Assembly (NCBI RefSeq): GCF_008929045.1
Contig: NZ_VFAH01000005.1
Location: forward strand, 62,001-126,000
Source: Noviherbaspirillum aerium
Lineage (GTDB): Bacteria > Pseudomonadota > Gammaproteobacteria > Burkholderiales > Burkholderiaceae_D
Length of the DNA stretch: 64,000 bases
Direction of reading: 5' to 3'
The notes beneath the pieces are model-generated. The model made no database searches. It worked only from the letters and a program-made list of their open reading frames with translations, and was not told the DNA's origin. The position numbers and the translations under genes are program-made. Positions 8,094 through 16,500 of this stretch are shown piece after piece (the stretch's first letter is position 1; every line of letters starts with the position of its first letter).

Positions 8094-10196
8094 TTGAAAC
8101 CCCTGTATGCGCTTCCTCTGACGCTTGCCGCGCTCCTGCTCGTCCACGCTCCCGCTGCCCGCTCCGCCGATGCCGGCGAAGAGGAAGACCTGGCGCTGGT
8201 CTACGGCGACAAATCCACCATCAGCATCGCCACCGGCAGCAAGCAGCAGCTGCGCCGCGCGCCGGCGGTCGCCACCGTCATCACCGCCGAGGATATCGCC
8301 GCCATGGGCGCGACCGACCTCGACGAGGTGCTGGAAACCGTGCCTGGCATCCATGTCAGCAACGCGCCCAACACCTACAGCTCGCTTTACCTGATCCGGG
8401 GCATCTACAGCGGCCAGAATCCGCAGACGCTGATGCTGCAGAACGGCGTGCCGATGACCACGCTCTTCCAGGGCAACAAGGGCAATATCTGGGGCGGCTA
8501 TCCGGTCGAGAACATCGCCCGCATCGAAATCATCCGCGGTCCCGGATCGGCGCTGTACGGCGCCGACGCCTATTCCGGCGTCATCAACATCATCACCAAG
8601 AATGCGGCCGATGTGGCCGGCACCCATGTCGGCGTGCGCGCCGGCTCGTTCCATACCCGCAGCGCCTGGATCCAGCACGGCGGCAAGGTCGGCGACCTCG
8701 ACATCGCCGCCTATCTGCGCGCCGGCAAGACCGACGGCCAGCGCCGCATCATCGAAGCCGATGCCCAGACCGCGCGCGACCGCACCGCCCGCACCTCCGC
8801 CAGCCTGGCGCCGGGGCCGGTGAATGTCGGCTATGACGCGCTCGACGCCAACCTGGGTCTCGGCTATGGGAAATGGCGCATGAACGTCGGCTACAAGCAG
8901 CGCGACGACCTCGGCACCGGCGCCGGCATTTCCTCGGCGCTCGACCCGGTCGGCAAGGAAAAGAGCGAACGCTTCAATACCGACCTGTCCTGGACCGACA
9001 CCCAGCTCGCTCCCGGCTGGGGAGCAGGCGCCACCGTCAGCTATTTCGAATACCGCCAGCGCATCCCGGTCGACCTGCGGCTGTGGCCGCCGGGCACGCG
9101 CTTTCCGAGCGGCTCCTTCCCGGAAGGGATGATCGGCCATCCCGACACCTCGGAACGGCAGCTGCGGCTGTCCGCCTTTGCCACCTATTCGGGTTTTGCC
9201 GGCCACAGCATCCGCGCCGGCGTCGGCCACGACGACCTGAACCTGTACGAGACGGCAACCTACAAGAATTACGTGTTCGATGCGGCAGGCATGCCCATCC
9301 CCGCCGGTCCGGTGGCCGACTACTCGCTGATCCAGCCGTTCATGCTGCCGCAGCGGCGCAAGGTCGATTACGTCTACCTGCAGGATGAATGGCAGTTCGC
9401 CCGTGACTGGGCGCTGACCGCCGGCGTGCGCCATGACCGCTATTCCGACTTCGGCGGCACCACCAATCCGCGCCTTGCGCTGGTCTGGGATGCCGCGCTC
9501 GACGTCACGGCCAAGCTGCTGTACGGCCGCGCCTTCCGGGCGCCGTCGTTCTCGGAGCAATACAGCATCAACAATCCCGTCCAGCGCGGCAATCCCGACC
9601 TCAGCCCGGAAACCATCAGCACCCTGGAGGCGGCGTTCGCCTGGCAGGCGCGGCGCGACCTGCAGCTGAACCTGAGCGTATTCCGCTACACCATGGACGA
9701 GATCATCCGCACCGTACCCAATCCGGCGCCGGCGCTCGGATCGACCTTCAGCAATACCGGCGGCCAGCATGGACACGGCATGGAGATCGAGGCGGTGTGG
9801 GATGCCACCCGCACGCTGCGCCTGTCGGGCAATTATTCCTATCAGCGCTCGATCGATGAATCGACCGGCCGCGATGCCGGCTATGCGCCGCACCATCATC
9901 TGTATGCACGCGCGGACTGGCGATTCGCCAGCGGCTGGATGGCCGGCAGCCAGCTCAACTGGGTGGCGGACCGCAAGCGTGCGGCCGGCGATCTCCGTCC
10001 TCCGGTGGCCGACTACAAGACGGTCGACCTGTCGCTGCGCAGCCTGCGCGGCAACGGCAAATGGGAATTCGGCGCCACGGTGCGCAACCTGTTCAATGCG
10101 GATGTCCGCGAGCCCAGCCCCGCTCCCGGCCTGATTCCGAACGATCTGCCGCTCGCTCCGCGAGCCATCTACCTGCAGGCGGTGTACAGCATGTGA
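8094..10196 (+). CDS. TonB-dependent outer-membrane receptor
   Basis: Takes up a scarce ligand (siderophore, cobalamin, organosulfur compound or similar) across the outer membrane using TonB energy. The 700-residue product starts at TTG 8094, chosen because GGAGG lies 6 bases upstream and the start gives a clean signal peptide (YALPLTLAALLLVHAPAARS). The mature N-terminus has DKSTISIATGSKQ, then the plug domain (VATVITAEDIAAMGATDLDEVLETVPG; RIEIIRGPGSALYGADAYSGVINIIT) and a 22-strand-type barrel. The last residue is Met rather than the usual aromatic. It begins 116 bases after the citrate-synthase-like genes and leads into the sulfotransferase pair. The ligand cannot be deduced. Confidence 0.93.
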   Translation: MKPLYALPLTLAALLLVHAPAARSADAGEEEDLALVYGDKSTISIATGSKQQLRRAPAVATVITAEDIAAMGATDLDEVLETVPGIHVSNAPNTYSSLYLIRGIYSGQNPQTLMLQNGVPMTTLFQGNKGNIWGGYPVENIARIEIIRGPGSALYGADAYSGVINIITKNAADVAGTHVGVRAGSFHTRSAWIQHGGKVGDLDIAAYLRAGKTDGQRRIIEADAQTARDRTARTSASLAPGPVNVGYDALDANLGLGYGKWRMNVGYKQRDDLGTGAGISSALDPVGKEKSERFNTDLSWTDTQLAPGWGAGATVSYFEYRQRIPVDLRLWPPGTRFPSGSFPEGMIGHPDTSERQLRLSAFATYSGFAGHSIRAGVGHDDLNLYETATYKNYVFDAAGMPIPAGPVADYSLIQPFMLPQRRKVDYVYLQDEWQFARDWALTAGVRHDRYSDFGGTTNPRLALVWDAALDVTAKLLYGRAFRAPSFSEQYSINNPVQRGNPDLSPETISTLEAAFAWQARRDLQLNLSVFRYTMDEIIRTVPNPAPALGSTFSNTGGQHGHGMEIEAVWDATRTLRLSGNYSYQRSIDESTGRDAGYAPHHHLYARADWRFASGWMAGSQLNWVADRKRAAGDLRPPVADYKTVDLSLRSLRGNGKWEFGATVRNLFNADVREPSPAPGLIPNDLPLAPRAIYLQAVYSM

Positions 10197-10316
10197 CAGC
10201 CGCCGGCTGCGCAAGATTCGAAGCGTTAATGCATCAACCGCGGAGGGACCCATGCCTCGTCCATTCCGCATAGCCAGGAACGGCCGCTGCCATGAGCCAG
10301 CCGCCCAGGAAAAATA

Positions 10317-11594
10317 ATGGATACCAAACCAAGCACCGCCTATCAGCCGCCTTTCGTACGCCAGTTCAACCGCCGCACGCGCGCCTGGAACATCTTCGGC
10401 ATGAAAAAGATCGACCTGTCGGAAGCGTCGCTGATCGCCGCCGCACGCGCCGAGACCGGCCTTGAACGCTTCGGCGACGACAGCTTTCTGCCGCCCTTGC
10501 GGGCCTTGCTGCATTCGCTCGAAACCGAGGCCGACCTCAATCCCTTCGGCCGCTTCAATGCACGCATGCGCACCATCCGCTCGCTCAAGAACCGGCTCTG
10601 GGCCAATGCCTGTTTCGAGGCGCATCCGGAAATCCTGGAAAGCGGCATCGAAGCGCCCATCGTCATCGTCGGCCCGCACCGCTCCGGCACCACGCGGCTG
10701 CAGCGGATGATGGCCACCGATGCGCGGCTGCAGCATCTCTCCACATGGGAAGGCTTCAATCCGGCGCCTCGGCCGGGCCAGCCCGACATGGGCCGGCAGG
10801 CACGCTACGAGGAAGTGAAGAACTTCCTGGCCCTCGGCCGCCAGGTGTATGCCGGCGGCTATGTCGCCCATCCGATGGACGCCGACTGGCCGGAAGAAGA
10901 CATGCTGCTGATGAACCATTCGTTCTGCGGCTTTTCGGTGCTCGGCATGTTCAACATCCCCGGCTATTACCGCTGGTTCCTCGACTATGACAAGACCGAG
11001 GTGTACCGCTATACCGCCAAGCTGCTCAAGCTCATCGCCTGGTCGCGCGGCCAGGGGCACGTCCCTTCCCAGGGACAGGGCGCCCGCTGGGTGCTGAAGA
11101 ATCCGCAGCACATGCTCGATCTCGGCACGCTGCTGAAGGTCTTTCCGGACGCGCGCCTGGTTTTCACCCACCGCGATCCGATCAAGACGGTGGGCTCGGT
11201 GATGTCGCTGATGTGGCATTTCGCTTGCCAGCACACCGATCTGCCGTGCCGCGCCTCGACGCGCGACATTTGGATGGACTTCTGCCAGCAGTCGGCGCAG
11301 CGCGGCATGCTGCAGCGCGAACACATTCCCCCCGGCCAGCAGATCGATGTGCACTACGAGGAAATGAACCGCGACTGGCGCTCGGTGATGCGGCGCGTCT
11401 ATGCGTTCGGCGGCATCGACTTCACGCCGGAGGTCGAGCAGGCCATGGCGCAGTGGCTGGCCGACAGCGACAGGGACCAGCTGCATGGCGGCCATCGCTA
11501 TGCCCTCGAGGATTTTGGAACCAGCGCCGCCGAAGTCGACCGCCGCATGATGTTCGTGCGCCAGCGCTACGACATTGCCTACGAGGGAAAATGA
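10317..11594 (+). CDS. PAPS-dependent sulfotransferase family protein
   Basis: Predicted to transfer a sulfuryl group from 3'-phosphoadenylyl sulfate (PAPS) to an unknown acceptor in the cytoplasm. The 425 residues contain the 5'-phosphosulfate loop GPHRSGTTRLQRMM near residue 119. The 3'-phosphate-binding segment VFTHRDPIKTVGSVMSLMW lies near residue 285. AGGA lies 7-10 bases before ATG 10317. Its stop overlaps the start of an APS kinase gene by four bases, so donor production and use are translationally coupled. The long N-terminal region before the P-loop is typical of the bacterial sulfotransferase-3 type. The acceptor may be a lipid, polysaccharide or small molecule. Confidence 0.85.
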   Translation: MDTKPSTAYQPPFVRQFNRRTRAWNIFGMKKIDLSEASLIAAARAETGLERFGDDSFLPPLRALLHSLETEADLNPFGRFNARMRTIRSLKNRLWANACFEAHPEILESGIEAPIVIVGPHRSGTTRLQRMMATDARLQHLSTWEGFNPAPRPGQPDMGRQARYEEVKNFLALGRQVYAGGYVAHPMDADWPEEDMLLMNHSFCGFSVLGMFNIPGYYRWFLDYDKTEVYRYTAKLLKLIAWSRGQGHVPSQGQGARWVLKNPQHMLDLGTLLKVFPDARLVFTHRDPIKTVGSVMSLMWHFACQHTDLPCRASTRDIWMDFCQQSAQRGMLQREHIPPGQQIDVHYEEMNRDWRSVMRRVYAFGGIDFTPEVEQAMAQWLADSDRDQLHGGHRYALEDFGTSAAEVDRRMMFVRQRYDIAYEGK

Positions 11595-12295
11595 ACAAGC
11601 TCATGATCATGCGCCGGCCGGCGCAGGCGATGCCGGAACAGCAGGTCCAGCCGCAGCCGCAGAGCCCGTCGCTCCCGCCGGCCGCCGAACATATCGCCTG
11701 GCAGCAGGGCAAGGTCGACGCCGCGCAGCGCGCCCGGCTGCTGGGACAGCTGCCGGCCACCGTCTGGCTCACCGGCCTGTCGGGGGCCGGCAAGTCCAGC
11801 ATCGCCTTCGAACTGGAGCGCCGCCTCGTGGCCGCGGGCCATGCCGCCCATGTGCTGGACGGCGACAACGTGCGCCACGGGCTGAACCGCGACCTCGGGT
11901 TTTCGCCTCAAGACCGCAACGAGAACATCCGCCGCATCGCCGAAGTGGCCAAGCTGTTCAATGACGCCGGGCTGATCGTGATCACTTCCTTCATTTCCCC
12001 GTATCGCCAGGACCGCGACATGGCCAGGCAGATCATCGGCGCGGAACGCTTCATCGAAACGCATCTGTGCACGTCGCTGGCGGTCTGCGAGCAGCGCGAC
12101 CCGAAAGGGCTGTACCGCAAGGTGCGCTCGGGCGCGATCACGGAATTCACCGGCATCAGCGCGCCTTATGAAGTTCCTCTGGAGCCGGCCTTGCGCATTG
12201 ATACCGAGCAGGCGACGCTTGTCCAGTCGGTCGATGCCATTCTGCATCGGTTGCAGGATTTCCTTGCGATGCCGCCGGCGCTGCAGGCCGGTTGA
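11591..12295 (+). CDS. cysC: Adenylylsulfate (APS) kinase
   Basis: Phosphorylates APS to PAPS with ATP. The 234-residue protein has a 35-40 residue Gln/Pro-rich N-terminal extension. The kinase core follows with Walker A GLSGAGKSS near residue 62, the APS-binding DGDNVRHGLNRDLGFS segment, the ENIRRIAEVAKL helix and the DPKGLYRKVRSG lid. It overlaps the sulfotransferase gene by ATGA. There is no cysD/cysN here, so APS must come from elsewhere. The pairing with a sulfotransferase suggests PAPS made for sulfonation rather than for cysteine synthesis. Confidence 0.92.
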   Translation: MNKLMIMRRPAQAMPEQQVQPQPQSPSLPPAAEHIAWQQGKVDAAQRARLLGQLPATVWLTGLSGAGKSSIAFELERRLVAAGHAAHVLDGDNVRHGLNRDLGFSPQDRNENIRRIAEVAKLFNDAGLIVITSFISPYRQDRDMARQIIGAERFIETHLCTSLAVCEQRDPKGLYRKVRSGAITEFTGISAPYEVPLEPALRIDTEQATLVQSVDAILHRLQDFLAMPPALQAG

Positions 12296-12445
12296 GCTGG
12301 CTGCAGCAACTTCATGAACCTGATCCGCAAGGGGCGGCCGGCAGGCAGCCTCCCTGAAAAGCGCGTTATTGTTGCCGAAAGGCATGTTTTATCGGCTATG
12401 CTGTCCCGTCAGCGGGATAGAGTGACTCTTGGTTTTAAAAAGAAT

Positions 12446-13477
12446 ATGGAATCGACCGGAAAGATGTTCAGGCGCAAGGCATGGTCCGGCGCGCGCGCAT
12501 GCTGCGCGGCGCTGGTCCTGCTGTCGGCCGTCGTTTCCGGGCAGGTCGTTGCGGCGCCGCAGGGAGGGACGGCCGAGGCCGGCGAGCAGAGGCGCGCGGA
12601 GCCGCAGGCTCCCGGTTCCATTGCGGTGGTGTACCCGGTGCTGGGCGAGCCGTATCACAGCATCTTCGCCACCATCATCGAAGGCATCGAAGACAATGCC
12701 AGGTCGGCAATGCGCACTTATCCGGTCGCGGCCAATACCGATCCGGCCGAACTGAATGCGCAGCTCAAGCGCAACGGCGCCAAGGTGGTCATTGCCCTCG
12801 GCCGCCAGGGGCTCAGGGCCACCTCCGCGCTCGACCGGGAATTGCCGGTGGTGGCCGGCGGCGTGCTGGCCGTGCCCGAAGCCGACAGCCGGACCATGAC
12901 GGCAGTCAGCCTGACGCCGGATCCGGCACTGCTGTTCTCACGCCTGAAAAACCTGCTGCCCGGCACCCGGCGCGTGATCGTCGTCTACAACCCGCAGAAC
13001 AATGAATGGCTGATCCGCCTGGCCCGCGAAGCCGCGCGCGCGCAGGGGCTGGAACTGGTGGCGCACGAGGCGCGCGATCTGGCCAGCGCGGCGCGCCTGT
13101 ACGAGCACGCATTCGCCGCCAGCGACAGCAAGCGCGACGCCATCTGGCTGCCGCAGGATGCCACCACGGTCGACGAAACCACCATTTTGCCCCTGGTGCT
13201 GAAGGAATCCTGGAACCGCAATATCGCGCTCTTTTCCAGCAGCTTCCTGCATGTGAAAAAAGGCGCGCTGTTTGCGCTGTATCCGGACAACCTCGAACTC
13301 GGCCGCACGCTGGCCTGGTCGGCGATCGCCTATCTGACGGGCGAGCAGCGCAGGAGGGGCATGCTGCCGCTGCGCGACGTGCATATCGCGGTCAATGTGC
13401 GTACCGCCGGCCATCTCGGCCTGTCGCTCAGTTACCAGCAGCAGCGCACCTTCGATGCGGTTTTCCCTGAACCATGA
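12446..13477 (+). CDS. Periplasmic ABC-type substrate-binding-like protein
   Basis: A 343-residue secreted protein. A signal peptide (ACCAALVLLSAVVSGQVVAA) follows a basic start, then two lobes like those of the ABC_sub_bind/DUF-type periplasmic binding family: NAQLKRNGAKVVIALGRQGLRA, then GTRRVIVVYNPQNNEWLIRLA, then DAIWLPQDATTVDETTILPLVL. No permease or ATPase gene is adjacent. It sits between the sulfonation pair and a giant sensor kinase, so it may present a ligand to that sensor rather than feed a transporter. ATG 12446 is chosen; ATG 12464, with GGAAAG directly before it, is an alternative. Confidence 0.78.
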   Translation: MESTGKMFRRKAWSGARACCAALVLLSAVVSGQVVAAPQGGTAEAGEQRRAEPQAPGSIAVVYPVLGEPYHSIFATIIEGIEDNARSAMRTYPVAANTDPAELNAQLKRNGAKVVIALGRQGLRATSALDRELPVVAGGVLAVPEADSRTMTAVSLTPDPALLFSRLKNLLPGTRRVIVVYNPQNNEWLIRLAREAARAQGLELVAHEARDLASAARLYEHAFAASDSKRDAIWLPQDATTVDETTILPLVLKESWNRNIALFSSSFLHVKKGALFALYPDNLELGRTLAWSAIAYLTGEQRRRGMLPLRDVHIAVNVRTAGHLGLSLSYQQQRTFDAVFPEP

Positions 13478-13588
13478 TGCAGCGGAGCGTCGACATGCCC
13501 ACGGAACGGACCATGCCCCGCGGCGCGGATCTGCACGCATCACCGACCGGCTACCGGCAGCACCGCATGCCGCAACAACGGCGCGACG

Positions 13589-16500
13589 ATGCGCCCCATA
13601 CTGCTTTACCTGTCATCCATGCTTCGTAACTATCTCAGCCGCACAGGCTTTCGCCGCCAGCTGACGGTCGTCGTCAGCGCCGCCATCCTGGGCCTGGCCC
13701 TGTTTTCCTCGCTGATGAATTCCTGGGAAGCCAGCCGGCGCATGGAAGACTACATGGTCGAGCAGGGCCAGCGCATCGCCGAGAATCTGGCGCGCCAGAG
13801 CATACTGGCGCTGCTGTACCGCTCTCCGGACAATGTGCGCGAGGGCATCGCCGCCACGCTGGCGTTCCCGGACGTGCTGCAGGTGGAAATCACCGATACG
13901 ACGGGCGCTTCGCTGCACGCGCAGAGCAAGCCCGGCGTCACCGTCAAGGCCATCGCCGCGCAAGAGGCGCGCGTCTTGAAGGCGCCATCCATGCACGCGG
14001 TACTGGCGGGCGACACCAGCGGCGAATGGTATTTCAGCGCGCCGGTGTACGGCGGCCAGGCCGACAGTTCGCCGTTCGAGATGCAGGAGCGCGAACCGCA
14101 ACTGCTCGGCCATGTGCATGTCGTGGTCGGCAAAGGAACCCATAACCGGCTGGTTGCCTCGCTCCTGGTCGGCAATCTCGCCATCACGCTGTCCTTCGCG
14201 GCGGTGTTGCTCGGCATCATGCGCCTGCTGGCGCGCCACATGATCAGGCCGCTCAATGCGCTGTCCAAACTGATGGGCCGTGCCGAGGCCGGCGAGTCCG
14301 GCATGCGGGCGGTGCCCGGCGGGCCGCGCGACATCATCGACATGGCGCATGCCTTCAACAAGATGATGGATGTGCTGGAAGAGCGTGAGGCCGAACTCAA
14401 GCAGTCGCGCGACGAGGCGGTGCGCACCGCGCTCGGCAAGACCCAGTTCGCCGCCACGGTCAGCCATGAAGTGCGCACGCCATTGAACGGCGTCGTCGGC
14501 ATGCTCGACATGCTCAAGGAAATGCGCCTGACCAAGCGCCAGCAGGAATGCGTTGACATCGCCTGGAACTCCGCCCGCTCGCTGGTCGAGCTCATCAACG
14601 ACATTCTCGACTTTTCCAAGATGGAAGCCGGCAAGCTCGAGCTCGAGGAAATCGACTTCGACCTGCGCAAGGTGGTCGAGGAAGTGATCGAACTGCTGGC
14701 CAAGCAGGCGCAGCAGAAGGGCCTGGAGATCGGCTATCAGATGGCGCCCGGCGTGCCCGAGCGGGTGCGCGGCGATTCCCTGCGCCTGCGCCAGGTGCTG
14801 CTCAATCTGATCGGCAATGCCGTCAAGTTCACCGAGCACGGCGAAGTTGCCATCCGCGTCTCTCCCGCACCGGAGAGCGAAGGCCGTTTCGGCTTGCGCT
14901 TCGAGGTAGCCGATACCGGCATCGGCATGAGCGTCGACGCGGTCAAGCATATCTTCGAATCCTTCGCCCAGGCCGACCGCTCGACGACACGCAAGTACGG
15001 CGGCACCGGGCTGGGCCTGGCCATCTGCCGCCAGCTGGTGGACCTGATGCAGGGCCATATCGGCGTCTCCAGCGAACTGGGCAAGGGCAGCACCTTCTGG
15101 TTCACGGTGCGCTGCGCCGCCGCGGCCAGCCAGCCGCCGGCCCGCAACACGCCCGCGCTGCACGGCGTGCGCGTGCTGGTGGTCGATGCCAGCCTGATCG
15201 TGCGCAGCTTCATCATCCAGAGCCTGGAGACGGCCGGCATGCGCTGCAACGCCGTGCTGAACGGACCGGAAGCCCTCTCCGAAATCGCGCGCGCCGAACA
15301 GGCAAGAGCGCCGTACAGCCTGGTGGTGATGGATGTGGATGCCACCGACGACCGCGGCGCCGACCTGGTGCGCCGGCTTCGCCTCGACATCGGCGCGGTG
15401 GCGCCGCGCCTGCTGGTGCTGGACCGTTACGCCATGCCGATGGGTAACAACGCCCTCGGCGCCGACCTCTATCTCGGCAAGCCGCTGCGCCTGGAGCGCC
15501 TGATGGATGCGGTGCAGCGCCTGCTGCCCGACGAGCCCGCGGTCTCCGCGGCTCCACCGGCGCCGGGCCAGACAGGGGCGCAAACGGCGGCCAGGACAGC
15601 GGCGGCCAAGGATTACCGGGTGCTGGTGGCCGAAGACAACCGTACCAACCAGATGGTGGCCGGCGGCATGCTGTCGATGAACGGCTGCGAATGCCAGTTC
15701 GCCGCCAATGGACGGGAAGCCGTTGAAGCGGCCCGCACCGGCCGCTTCGATCTGATCCTGATGGATTGCAGCATGCCCGAAATGGACGGATATGAAGCGA
15801 CCGCGCATATCCGCAATTTCGAGGAAACGCTCGGCCTGCGCACGCCGATCATCGCGATGACGGCCAATACCCAGCCGGGCGATGCCGACAAGTGCCTGGC
15901 CGCCGGCATGGACGATTACCTGGCCAAGCCGATCACGCTGGCGGAACTGCGGCAGAAGCTGGAGCGCTGGCTGGCCCGCCTTGAACCAAGCGGCCGCGCC
16001 ATGCTGGCGGAGGTGGAAACCAGCGACAGCGACGGCAGCCCGATCAATGACGAGGTGTTCGAGAAGCTGCGCGAAATCCTCGGCCCCGCTCTGCAGCAGA
16101 CCGTCACGCCCTTCCTCGAAGACACGCCGGGATACCTGGACCGGCTCGAACAGGCGGTCCAGGATGGCAATGCCGACATCGCGCGTGCCATGGCGCATTC
16201 GATCAAGGGCAGCAGCGGCAATCTCGGCGCGATGGCGCTGGCGCAGCTGGCCAAGGAAGCCGAGGAGCTTGCCATCGACCGCAGGCTCGATGCGGTCAAG
16301 CCGCTGGTGTCCCGCCTGCGCATTGCCTTCGATGCGGTGTCGGCGGTGCTCGGCGCGGAAGGCAAGATCACGGAGCGGCATAGCGCGCGCGATGCGGAAG
16401 AACTGCCGCTGGTGCTGGTGGTCGATGACGACCGCAGCACGCGCAGCTCGCTGCGGCACACCCTGCAGCGCGACGGTTTCCGGGTCGAGGAAGCCGCCGA

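Noticed and set aside
8058-11495. A very long open frame on the minus strand (over 1100 codons)
   Set aside because: It is antisense to the TonB receptor and sulfotransferase genes. The product is His/Arg/Ala-rich with no domain, and such mirror frames are expected opposite GC-rich coding sequence.
12370-12410. TTGCCG and TATGCT as a promoter for the binding-protein gene
   Set aside because: The spacer is 19 bases and the -35 match is weak, so it is not called.
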